NCBI GenBank assembly: GCA_964465125.1
Contig: CAYXIO010000042.1
Span: forward strand, 1 to 35,205
Length of the DNA: 35,205 nt
Direction of reading: 5' to 3'
From: CAYOHG01 sp964465125
Lineage (GTDB): Bacteria; Planctomycetota; Phycisphaerae; UBA1845; Fen-1342
Numbering within the stretch: position 1 is the first letter of the stretch; the number at the start of each line of letters is the position of its first letter. Both the position numbers and the translations under genes were made by a program. A model generated the notes under the pieces. That model was not told the origin of the DNA. It saw only the letters and a list, made by a program, of their open reading frames with translations, and did not search any database. Below are positions 10,391 through 17,890 of this stretch, one piece after another.

Positions 10391-10489
10391 AAACGGCGCT
10401 CCGGCCCGCGTTCAGAACGACTCGCGGCCGCGGTCGATGCGGGTGGCAACCTGCCCGGCCCGTGCCCGAACCAGGAAAGTGATCGCACC

Positions 10490-12844
10490 ATGACGCTCAC
10501 CATGACCGCACCGACTGCCAAGTCCAATCTGCCCGAGCAGGAATACTGGCTTGGCAACGGCAACGAAGCCGTCGCCCGCGCCATCCTCGACATCGGCTAC
10601 GACGCCGAGGGGTACTACCCGATCACCCCGTCGTCGGACGTCGGTGAGGCCGTCTCCAAGGCCTACGCGCAGGGCGAGACCGACATCGCCTTCATCGTCG
10701 GCACCAGCGAGCTCGCCGCGCTGTCGATCTGTGCCGGCGTCGCCGCCGCCGGCGGCCGCGTCGTCGACGTCACCAGCGCCAACGGCCTGCTGCTCAAGGC
10801 CGAGCAGATGCCCGCGATTTCCGGCCTCGGCCTGCCCATGGTGCTCAATCTCTCCACGCGCGAGGTCTCCGGCCCGCTCAACATCAAGAACGGACACTCC
10901 GATCTCTACGCCGCCCTCGGCTGGGGCTGGGTCATCCTGCTCGCGACCAACGTGCAGGCCTGCTACGACCTGAACATCATCGCGATCAAACTGGCCGAGG
11001 CGATCAACCTGCCCGTCATCGTCGCCTACGACGGCTTCCACACCTCGCACGCCAATCGCAGCATCAAGGTGTTCAAGGAGCGCGGACCGGTCCGCAAGTT
11101 CGTCGGTCCGACGCCGTTCAAGGCGACGCTCGAAGGCAAGAACGGGCGCTTCTCGGTCCTCGACGTGCGGCACCCGCGCACCTTCGGCCCGTACATGAAC
11201 GACGACCTGATCAACACCAAGGTCCAGCACGACCTCAAATTCGAACGCGCCTACGAGCTGCTGCCGACCCTGTTCAAGGAATTCGCCGAACTCTCGGGCC
11301 GGCGGTACGGCTTCACTCAGCAGTACGGCGACAAGAACGCGCCGCGCTGCCTGGTTGCGCTGAACACCGCCGGAGAGGCGGCCAAGGACGCGGTCGACGC
11401 GCTGCAAAAGCGCGGCGAGCCGGTCAACCTCGTGGTTCCCACGGTGCTGCGGCCCTGGCCCGAGCGCGAGCTGGCCGAGGCCATCGGCAACGCCAGGACG
11501 ATCGTCGTCGCCGAACGCGCCAGCCAGTATGGCGCCAGCAACTACCTCGCCAACGAAATCGGCGCGACGCTGCAACGCCGCGGAAACAACGCCCGCATCC
11601 TCCAGCGCAGCTACGGCATCGGCGGGCTTAATTTCACCCGCGACGACGCGTTCGAGGTCTTCGGACTGGCCGCCATCGACGAGAAGCCCGGCAGCGCAAG
11701 CCCCGTGTTGATGCCCGACGGCTCCACGCCCAAGCACGCCGCGCACCTGTCGGACAACGCCATCCGCACGAGCTCGTTCCACTTCGCGCCGCGCAAGTGG
11801 TACCACGGCGCCTGGCCCGGCGACCCGAACTACAACCCGCCGGCCACGCTCGAACCGCTGACCCTCTTGCAGACCACCCTGAATGGCCCGATGAAGGACA
11901 AGGTGAACCTGCGCGAGCTGTCGCAGATGCCCGTCCGCTTCGAGAAGCACAGCGCCTGCCCGGGCTGCGGCATCTTCACGACGCTCAACCTCTTCCTGCG
12001 CGGCATCGACGGCGACATCGTCCTGCTCTTCCACACCGGCTGCGGCATGGTCGTCACCACCGGCTACCCGCTGACCAGCTTCAAGGTGCCCTACCTGCAC
12101 AACCTCTTCCACAACGGCGCCTCCACCGCCACCGGCGTGGTCGAGATGATCAAACGCTTCAAGCACAGCGGCGACCTGAAGGAGGACATCACGCTCGTCA
12201 TGGTCACGGGCGACGGCGGCGACGACATCGGCATGGACCAGCTCATCGGCGCCGCCCTGCGCAATGATCCGTTCATCGTGCTCGAATATGACAACAAGGG
12301 CTACATGAACACCGGCGCGCAGATGTGCTACAGCGGCTTCATGGGACAGAAGGCTGCCAACGCCTATGTCGGCAAGCAGCAGACCGGCAAGCGCACGCAC
12401 CACAAGGACATCATCGAAATCCTGCGCGGCACCTTCGCCCCCTATCTCGCGACCGTCGCAGAATCGCACCCGTTGGACATGATCCGCAAAGCCCGCAAGG
12501 CGCAGGCCACCGCCCGCGCCGGCGGCTTCGCCTTCTGCAAGGCCCTCTCCGTCTGCCCGCTCAACTGGGGCATGGGCGAGTCCATCGGCCCGTCGGCGGT
12601 CGAATCCTGCGTCAACGCCTGCCTGCACCCGCTCTTCGAGGTCGATCGCGGCGTCACGCGCGTCACCGTCGACCCCGAGCAGGCCGGCAAGAAAGTTCCC
12701 GTCACCGAGGCGTTCACCGCGATGGGCGACGCGTTCCGGCACCTGGCCACGCCGGCACACGCCGAGGTCGCCGCCAGCGTACAGGCCGAGGTCGACCGCC
12801 GCTGGGCCCGACTCAAGGCCCTGGCGGAGAACCCGCTGCTGTAG
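10490..12844 (+). CDS. 2-oxoacid (probably pyruvate):ferredoxin oxidoreductase, fused alpha-beta subunit
   Basis: A 784-residue subunit joining alpha and beta parts that are separate in the four-subunit archaeal-type enzyme. The alpha part (about 1-410) has the pyrimidine-binding fold with GYYPITPSSDVGEAV and the PorA-like stretches GPLNIKNGHSDLY and LPVIVAYDGFHTSH. The beta part has ACPGCGIF (about 489-496), and the thiamine diphosphate/Mg site GDGGDDIGMDQ (about 574) continuing to YDNKGYMNTG, which is the PorB pattern; this and the PorA-like segments favour pyruvate as substrate over 2-oxoglutarate. All iron-sulfur clusters needed for electron exit are in the gamma-delta gene upstream plus the CPGCG cysteines here. 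Start ATG 10490 lacks a strong ribosome binding site (AGGAAA lies about 12 nt away), so ATG 10502 is possible. Confidence 0.9.
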   Translation: MTLTMTAPTAKSNLPEQEYWLGNGNEAVARAILDIGYDAEGYYPITPSSDVGEAVSKAYAQGETDIAFIVGTSELAALSICAGVAAAGGRVVDVTSANGLLLKAEQMPAISGLGLPMVLNLSTREVSGPLNIKNGHSDLYAALGWGWVILLATNVQACYDLNIIAIKLAEAINLPVIVAYDGFHTSHANRSIKVFKERGPVRKFVGPTPFKATLEGKNGRFSVLDVRHPRTFGPYMNDDLINTKVQHDLKFERAYELLPTLFKEFAELSGRRYGFTQQYGDKNAPRCLVALNTAGEAAKDAVDALQKRGEPVNLVVPTVLRPWPERELAEAIGNARTIVVAERASQYGASNYLANEIGATLQRRGNNARILQRSYGIGGLNFTRDDAFEVFGLAAIDEKPGSASPVLMPDGSTPKHAAHLSDNAIRTSSFHFAPRKWYHGAWPGDPNYNPPATLEPLTLLQTTLNGPMKDKVNLRELSQMPVRFEKHSACPGCGIFTTLNLFLRGIDGDIVLLFHTGCGMVVTTGYPLTSFKVPYLHNLFHNGASTATGVVEMIKRFKHSGDLKEDITLVMVTGDGGDDIGMDQLIGAALRNDPFIVLEYDNKGYMNTGAQMCYSGFMGQKAANAYVGKQQTGKRTHHKDIIEILRGTFAPYLATVAESHPLDMIRKARKAQATARAGGFAFCKALSVCPLNWGMGESIGPSAVESCVNACLHPLFEVDRGVTRVTVDPEQAGKKVPVTEAFTAMGDAFRHLATPAHAEVAASVQAEVDRRWARLKALAENPLL

Positions 12845-13146
12845 GCATCCATACAGCTCTTCTCCTGAGGGAGTGGTGCGAGACGCGGCCGACCCGGTTC
12901 ATCCCGGCGTCGGCCGCGAGCGCTTATCTTCTTCGAGCGGAAGGGCCGCGACAGCGGGGGCGCGCCGGCAGGGAGGGCTAATCGGAGATGGATGCATACA
13001 ACTGCGAGCGCGAGGAGTACCAAACCTGCGAGGCGATGACGCACGACGATCTCGCAAGAATCGCCGACTCGCCCGAACAGCGGTGGACGATCGCGCGAGG
13101 CAGGGCTTGCCTGTCCGCCTCACGACTCAAGTGTACCGCCTCGGGC
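12845..13146. other. Intergenic stretch downstream of the oxidoreductase operon
   Basis: This 302-bp stretch holds the terminator described separately. It also has the start of an open frame (ATG 12988, preceded by GGGAGGG 10 nt upstream) with about 36 codons of coding-like third-position bias (MDAYNCEREEYQTCEAMTHD at its start) before the frame runs antisense into rnc. It could be a decayed or very short gene; I do not recognise it and do not call it. Confidence 0.4.
12884..12930 (+). terminator. Rho-independent terminator of the oxidoreductase operon
   Basis: A 10-bp perfect stem (12884-12893 with 12909-12918, core GCGGCCGAC/GTCGGCCGC) and 15-nt loop is followed by a pyrimidine run, TTATCTTCTTC. 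It lies 40 nt after the stop codon of the alpha-beta gene. Confidence 0.55.
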
Positions 13147-13935
13147 TCAGGCCACCGCGTCCTCGCCGTCGCCGTCATCGTCCGGAAGCGCGCCAAGCGA
13201 ACGCAGCGCGATCAGGGCCGCCTTCTGCTCCGCTTCCTTCTTGTTCGGGCCCCACGCGCCCGAGAAATTGCGGTGCCCGATCGACACCGCCACCTCGAAG
13301 CACTTCGCGTGGTCCGGGCCCTTTTCGTCCAGCAGCTCGTAGTGGGGCGTCGCGTTCATGTGCCGCTGGGCGTACTGCTGAAGCTGGGCCTTGTAGTTGT
13401 ACTGGTGCTCAGAGTCGGTGGTCCGGCTGATCTCCTCGCCGAACTCGCGCAGGATGAATTCGCGGGCCGGTTCGAGCCCGCCGTCGAGAAAGACCGCCGC
13501 CACGACCGATTCGAGCACGGCCGCCGCCAGCGAGCGCGGCAGATGCGCGCCCGGCTCCATGCCCTGACCGAGCTCCATGACGTCGGTCAGCCGCAATTCG
13601 AGCGAAATCTTTGCGCAGACGCGGCGCGACACGACCGCTGACTTGATCTTGGTCAGCTCGCCTTCCTGCGCGTCGGGCAAACGCTCGAAAAGCGTGTGGC
13701 AGATCACCAGCCCGAGCACGGCGTCGCCGAGGAATTCGAGCCGCTCGTTGCTGTCCTTGCGAGTGGCGGCGGAGGATGAGTGCGTGAGCGCGGCGCGCAG
13801 CAGGCCACGATCGCGAAAACGATAGCCGAGCCGGCTTTCGCAATCGCTCAGGCGCGCGTCGATTTCCGATGTATTCTGGCCGTTGCGACCTTTGGCACGC
13901 GAAGCCACGCAATCCTCGAACGACATGCAATGCAA
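13147..13935 (-). CDS. rnc: Ribonuclease III
   Basis: A 262-residue double-strand-specific endoribonuclease that matures rRNA and cuts structured mRNAs. The signature NERLEFLGDAV lies at residues 63-73, with metal ligands Glu67 and Asp71, and the second catalytic Glu142 is in ESVVAAVFLDGG. A double-stranded-RNA-binding domain occupies about 178-250 (YNYKAQLQQYAQ to KKEAEQKAALIAL). The C-terminus ends in an acidic tail (DDDGDGEDAVA). The start could be ATG 13935 or ATG 13926; neither has a clear ribosome binding site. The gene stands alone; its usual partners (acpP upstream, smc or era downstream) are absent. Confidence 0.93.
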   Translation of the reverse strand: MHCMSFEDCVASRAKGRNGQNTSEIDARLSDCESRLGYRFRDRGLLRAALTHSSSAATRKDSNERLEFLGDAVLGLVICHTLFERLPDAQEGELTKIKSAVVSRRVCAKISLELRLTDVMELGQGMEPGAHLPRSLAAAVLESVVAAVFLDGGLEPAREFILREFGEEISRTTDSEHQYNYKAQLQQYAQRHMNATPHYELLDEKGPDHAKCFEVAVSIGHRNFSGAWGPNKKEAEQKAALIALRSLGALPDDDGDGEDAVA

Positions 13936-13977
13936 ACGACGGCGTCCGGAGCCGCCGGCGCGGCATCCCGAGTAAAC

Positions 13978-13986
13978 ATTCTACCA
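13978..13986 (-). promoter_or_regulatory. Extended -10 promoter for rnc
   Basis: TGG-TAGAAT on the minus strand is an extended -10 element (TGN-TATAAT type) about 45 nt upstream of the rnc start. There is no good -35, as is usual for extended -10 promoters. Confidence 0.4.
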
Positions 13987-14244
13987 TAGCGATCGGCCGC
14001 GTGACCGCGAGAGCGTCGAAGAATCGTGCCCGACGCATCGACCGGCCTTATCGGACCTTACTTGCAACAGTGCGGCGGTCAGCCGTCGAAAGGTCAACCG
14101 GTCGCCAGGTCGCCACGGCGGGCCGGCGGCTCGTGTGGCACGGGATTCAAACGATGGTCCCCAAAGCCGAACGCGTGCGGACGAGACGACCTGCATGACC
14201 CACTCGAACTGAGACCCGTTGACTTGTTGCTCCCGCCGCGGCGC

Positions 14245-14273
14245 TTGGCGAGCGGCCGGCGGTTCACTATAGT
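14245..14273 (+). promoter_or_regulatory. Sigma-70-type promoter of the small basic protein gene
   Basis: TTGGCG (14245-14250), a 17-bp spacer and TATAGT (14268-14273). Predicted start near 14280, about 20 nt before the AGGGAG ribosome binding site. Confidence 0.5.
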
Positions 14274-14312
14274 TACCCGTCTCTTTTCGCCGGGACGGAC
14301 AGGGAGCAGACG

Positions 14313-14552
14313 ATGTCGTTGGATCGATCGCTGAAAATCAAGAGTTCGCTGGTGCGTCACCGCAACGTGCTCAGCCGCGCGGAGCGCATCGACCTCCTCA
14401 AGAGCCAGGATCGCTGGAAGGACGAGATGACCCCCCTCGGGCTGCCGAAGGTCGCCAACCGCAAGCTCGCCACGGGCAAGAAGAAGACCAAGGCCGAGAA
14501 GGCGGGCGAAGAGGGTGCGGCGGGGGCAGCGGCTCCGCCGGCGGCGAAGTAG
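14313..14552 (+). CDS. PVC-type small basic protein
   Basis: A 79-residue highly basic protein. The N-terminal 50 residues (MSLDRSLKIKSSLVRHRNVL, then SRAERI, GLPKVANRKL) match the small basic protein family found in Chlamydiae, Verrucomicrobia and Planctomycetes (TIGRFAM TIGR04137). Its function is unknown; size, charge and near-universal presence in the superphylum suggest a ribosome- or nucleic-acid-associated role. After a KKKTKAEK stretch the C-terminus is a variable Ala/Gly/Pro tail. The AGGGAG ribosome binding site at 6 nt and the promoter support the start. It is the best taxonomic marker among the proteins in the window. Confidence 0.9.
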   Translation: MSLDRSLKIKSSLVRHRNVLSRAERIDLLKSQDRWKDEMTPLGLPKVANRKLATGKKKTKAEKAGEEGAAGAAAPPAAK

Positions 14553-14762
14553 CTCGGACCCGCGCGGCGCACCCGCCGTCCCACGACCTCTCTGCTTCTG
14601 ATCGAACCGGCGAAACATTCGGACGTACAGGCCGTAGCCAGGCGAGCCGCGCGTACGCCGCGGCATCGCGGTCCGGCGGCGACGCGGAGCGCCGTGTTTC
14701 GCCGTGTCCGGCGTGTTGCCCATGGGCCGCCCGAATCTCGCAACCCGTTTGCGGAACCGTAC

Positions 14763-16748
14763 ATGACGCACGATCGGCTTTCGCTGAAGTTGGAAACCGG
14801 TAAGGCGACCGCGAAGCTGGTCGCGACGCTGCTGGGCGGCGTGCTGGTGTTGGCCTCCTTCGTCGCGGACAGCCTCTTCGCCGACAAGAGCACCGCCACC
14901 GGCATCGAGGTGCATTTCTATCGCGACCTGCTGGCCGCCGCCGGCGCCCTGCTGCTGGCCGTGCCGCTGTGGACTCACGCGACGGCGTGCCTGTTCTCCG
15001 GCCACGTGCACATGGATGAGCTGGTGGCGCTGGCGATCCTGGCGGCCTTTGCCGTCGAGGAGTACCAGACTGCCGGCGTCGTCGCGTTCTTCCTGCTGCT
15101 AAGCAACCTGATCGAGACGCGCACCGCCCTGGGCGCGCGAGCTGCGATCGAAGGGCTCATCCGCCTCACGCCGACCCGCGCGCACCGCCTGCGGGCGGAC
15201 GGCTCCGAAGAGGAAGTCGACGCGCCGCAGCTCCGTCCCGGCGACGTCGTGGTCGTCCGCCCGGGCGACAACATCCCCGCCGACGGCCAGATCATCCTCG
15301 GCCAGTCCACCATCAACGAGGCCAACATCACCGGCGAGTCGCTGCCCGCGGAAAAGGACGTCGGCTCCGAAGTGTTCGGCGGCACCAACAACGTCACCGG
15401 CGCGCTGCGGATCCGCGTCACCAAGGCCGGCTCGGACACGACCCTCGGCCGCGTGCAGGACCTGATCCTGGACGCCGAGCGAACGCGCATCCCGCTGATG
15501 CGGCTGATCGACCAGTATGCGAGCTGGTACACGCCGATCACGCTCATGCTGGCCGGCGTGGTCTGGTTCTTCACGCGCGATCTTCAGACCACGATCGGCA
15601 TTCTGGTCATCGCCTGCCCGTGCGCGCTGATTCTGGCGACCCCGACGGCGATCGTGGCGGCGCTTTCGGTCGCGGCCCGGCTGGGAATCTACATCAAGGA
15701 CGCGGGCAACATTGAATGGGCCCGGCGGCTTTCCGCCGTCGTGTTTGACAAGACCGGCACGCTGACGACGGGCGAGCTCGCGGTGACGCGTTTGACACCG
15801 GCGCCGGGCGTGGACGCCGCCGAGCTCCTGCGAGCGGCGGCATCGGTCGAGCAGCTCAGCAAACACCCGGTCGCGCGGGCGATCAGCACGGTCGCCAACC
15901 GCGCCCGCGTTCCGCTCGACGACGCCGCGGAGTTCGAGGAAGTCTCGGGCATGGGCGTTCGAGCGCGGGTTCGCGGCACGCCGGTGACGGTCGGCCGGCG
16001 AAGCTGGGTGCAGTCGCTGGGGGTCGATCTCAGCCCGCTGACCGGCGAGCAGTTCGAGGAACCCGAAGGTCTGAGCACGCTGTACGTCGCGCGTGAGGGA
16101 CGATGCCTGGGTTGGATCGGGCTCGAGGACCGCACTCGCCCGGAAGCGCATCACGCGATGAACGAGCTGCGCGAGCTGGGCGTGCGCGACCTGATCATGG
16201 TCACCGGCGACCGCTGGTCGGTGGCCCGCCGCGTGGCAAAGGAGATGGGCTGCACCCAGGTGCAGGCTGAGGTTCTTCCTCAGGACAAGCTGGCTCTGGT
16301 CGGGGCGCTCAAGCGACAGGGGCACACGGTCGCGGTGGTGGGCGACGGCGTGAATGACGCGCCCGCGCTGGCCGCCGGCAACCTGGGCATCGCAATGGGG
16401 GCCGCCGGCAGCGACGTGGCCATGAACAGCGCCAGCATCGCACTGATGAGCAGCGACCTGCGCAAGCTGCCCTTCCTGGTCAGCCTGTCGCGGGCGACGA
16501 CCGGCGTGATCTGGCAAAACGTGGTCTTCGGGGTGACGTTCATCGTGATGGGCGAAATCCTGATCATCACCAAGGTGATCGGGCCGATGACCGCTGCCCT
16601 GCTTCACACGATCGCCTCCGCGATCGTCGTTTTCAACAGTGCCCGGATGGTGCGGTACGGCGAGCATCTCGAGGCGCACGTGGCGCGGCCGCGCGGGGCC
16701 GAGCCCGAGCAGCCCGCCGGCAAGGTGGCCTTGCAGGCCGTTTCGTGA
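14763..16748 (+). CDS. P1B-type heavy-metal-transporting ATPase
   Basis: A 661-residue integral membrane pump that drives metal cations across the inner membrane with ATP. Visible features: actuator loop TGES (190-193), membrane metal-binding CPC (285-287) in VIACPCALILATP, phosphorylated Asp329 in DKTGTLTTGE, SKHPVARA (His368-Pro369, nucleotide binding), MVTGD and GDGVNDAPALA in the hinge. No N-terminal heavy-metal-associated domain or His-rich tail is present: the N-terminus goes directly from 15 polar residues to membrane segments. The last membrane segments contain LLHTIASAIVVFNSARM. CPC fits both Cu and Zn/Cd/Pb subgroups; the substrate is left open. ATG 14763 is chosen because coding-like sequence begins there; the ribosome binding site is weak. 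It converges with the permease gene at 16765 (16-bp gap). Confidence 0.9.
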   Translation: MTHDRLSLKLETGKATAKLVATLLGGVLVLASFVADSLFADKSTATGIEVHFYRDLLAAAGALLLAVPLWTHATACLFSGHVHMDELVALAILAAFAVEEYQTAGVVAFFLLLSNLIETRTALGARAAIEGLIRLTPTRAHRLRADGSEEEVDAPQLRPGDVVVVRPGDNIPADGQIILGQSTINEANITGESLPAEKDVGSEVFGGTNNVTGALRIRVTKAGSDTTLGRVQDLILDAERTRIPLMRLIDQYASWYTPITLMLAGVVWFFTRDLQTTIGILVIACPCALILATPTAIVAALSVAARLGIYIKDAGNIEWARRLSAVVFDKTGTLTTGELAVTRLTPAPGVDAAELLRAAASVEQLSKHPVARAISTVANRARVPLDDAAEFEEVSGMGVRARVRGTPVTVGRRSWVQSLGVDLSPLTGEQFEEPEGLSTLYVAREGRCLGWIGLEDRTRPEAHHAMNELRELGVRDLIMVTGDRWSVARRVAKEMGCTQVQAEVLPQDKLALVGALKRQGHTVAVVGDGVNDAPALAAGNLGIAMGAAGSDVAMNSASIALMSSDLRKLPFLVSLSRATTGVIWQNVVFGVTFIVMGEILIITKVIGPMTAALLHTIASAIVVFNSARMVRYGEHLEAHVARPRGAEPEQPAGKVALQAVS

Positions 16749-16764
16749 GGATGTGCACGGTGGT

Positions 16765-17739
16765 TCAGCCCACTTCGCGGGTCTGAAACATCGCCACCGC
16801 GACCGCGAGAATCGCGGCGATGTAGAGACCCGCGTACGCGGCGACGTTCAGGACCTGGGTCAGCGGCACGACCATGTCCTGCGTGATCGCGTCGCCCAGC
16901 CAGAAGTATTGGAAATTCGGAAGCGCGTGATAGAGCACCGGAAACAGCCAGTTCTCGTGCAGTCGGCTGCCGAGGTAATAATCGGTCAGCAGCCCGAGCA
17001 CGAACACGGTCGCGCACAGCGAGAGCGTCAGGACCGGCGTGAGCCGCGTGCTCAGCGCCACCGCGAAGGCGCACAGGATCATCACCGCCAGAAAATTCAG
17101 CAGGATCGCGGACAGGATCATCGGCGACGGCAGGTCGATCAGAATCGGCTGGAGCTTCCAGGCCTTGTCGAGCAGCAGCGTCAGGAGATAGGCCAGCGAG
17201 CCGCCCGGAAGCATCCAGCCCATCAGCGAGGCCAGGAAATTCCAGCCGTAAACGTAGTTGCCGAACGTCGCGGCGATCAGGCTGATCAGCGCGGCCAGGG
17301 TCGAGAGCATGAGCACCGGCTGGTCGTAGCGGTCGGCCCGGGTCTCCATCACGCCGTGCTGGAGCGTCATCAGAAACGTGATGGACAGCAGGTAGTACGC
17401 GGCCAGCACCGCCAGCGCGACGCCCAGGAACTTGCCGAGCAGAAACAGCGGGCGCGGGACGGGCTTGGATACGACCGTCAGGACGGTGAAGCTCTCGATC
17501 TCGCGGGTGATCACGCCGGTCGCGCTGAACGCGCTGCACGTCAGGCCGAACAGCAGGAGCGTCGCCAGCGCGACGTCGATCATGATCTTGACGTCGCTGC
17601 CGGATTCGAGCGAGTAGGAGGACAGCCCGGGATTCAGCAGCAACAGGCCGATCGCCGACCACGTCAGCACGGAGTAGATCGGCTGGCGGACGATCTCGAT
17701 CAGCGTGGTCCAGGCGATGGCGTAAAGTTTGGCCAGCAT
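16765..17739 (-). CDS. ABC-2-type transporter permease
   Basis: A 324-residue polytopic membrane protein (about 6-8 predicted segments) with the ABC-2 permease layout: an amphipathic N-terminal helix (MLAKLYAIAWTTLIEIVRQ), a first membrane segment, an extracytoplasmic loop, then closely spaced segments. The segment TREIESFTVLTVVSKPVPRP followed by LLGKFLG aligns with the permease at 23881 (VTKPVARIEILLGKWLG), so the two are paralogues. ATG 17739 is chosen because homology with that permease starts here; upstream in-frame starts (17793, 18030) run into the promoter. No ATPase gene lies on this strand; the ATPase at 22721 in the divergent operon is the likely partner (inference). A promoter and a palindrome lie just upstream. 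Confidence 0.8.
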   Translation of the reverse strand: MLAKLYAIAWTTLIEIVRQPIYSVLTWSAIGLLLLNPGLSSYSLESGSDVKIMIDVALATLLLFGLTCSAFSATGVITREIESFTVLTVVSKPVPRPLFLLGKFLGVALAVLAAYYLLSITFLMTLQHGVMETRADRYDQPVLMLSTLAALISLIAATFGNYVYGWNFLASLMGWMLPGGSLAYLLTLLLDKAWKLQPILIDLPSPMILSAILLNFLAVMILCAFAVALSTRLTPVLTLSLCATVFVLGLLTDYYLGSRLHENWLFPVLYHALPNFQYFWLGDAITQDMVVPLTQVLNVAAYAGLYIAAILAVAVAMFQTREVG

Positions 17740-17763
17740 CGGTGTTGCGTCCCGCCCGCCGTT

Positions 17764-17778
17764 GGCACGCCGCGTGCC
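17764..17778. promoter_or_regulatory. Palindrome, candidate operator in the divergent region
   Basis: GGCACG-ccg-CGTGCC is a perfect 6+6 inverted repeat with a 3-bp spacer. It sits about 7-21 bp downstream of the predicted start of the minus-strand permease promoter and 25 bp from its ATG, a repressor-like position. It also loosely resembles a -24/-12 element (GG and GC 12 bp apart), but the TT of the -12 box is missing. Confidence 0.35.
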
Positions 17779-17791
17779 GATCGGGGCGGGC

Positions 17792-17820
17792 ATTATGAAC
17801 CAAACGCGCGGCGGGCTCAA
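17792..17820 (-). promoter_or_regulatory. Sigma-70-type promoter of the ABC-2 permease
   Basis: On the minus strand TTGAGC (17815-17820), a 17-bp spacer and CATAAT (17792-17797). Both boxes match consensus in at least 4 of 6 positions with ideal spacing. Confidence 0.5.
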
Positions 17821-17890
17821 TGCCCGGTACGCGTGAGACGAGGGTTGGATCGCGCGTCCGGGCTCGGAATGGCGCGCCCCGAGGATCGAC

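Larger units (their letters stand above)
13936..14312. other. Divergent intergenic region (rnc / small basic protein)
   Basis: A 377-bp stretch with no convincing gene. A 102-codon frame starting with GTG at 14026 has no ribosome binding site, is rich in Arg/Pro/Ser and runs through the promoter of the next gene, so it is rejected. The stretch contains an extended -10 promoter for rnc and a -35/-10 promoter for the small basic protein, both listed separately. Confidence 0.5.

Noticed and set aside
12988..13641. Open frame starting MDAYNCEREEYQTCEAMTHD
   Set aside because: After about 36 plausible codons it runs antisense through rnc; no family recognised and the tail has shadow composition. 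Kept only as a remark in the intergenic entry.
14134..14150. TGGCACG near 14134 as another sigma-54 promoter
   Set aside because: The -12 box TTGC is absent at the required distance.
14219..14273. TTGACT at 14219 as the -35 of the small basic protein promoter
   Set aside because: It is 43 bp from the TATAGT -10; TTGGCG at 14245 has the correct 17-bp spacing.
14026..14334. 102-codon plus-strand frame between rnc and the small basic protein
   Set aside because: GTG start without ribosome binding site, low-quality composition, and it overlaps the promoter and start of the small basic protein gene.
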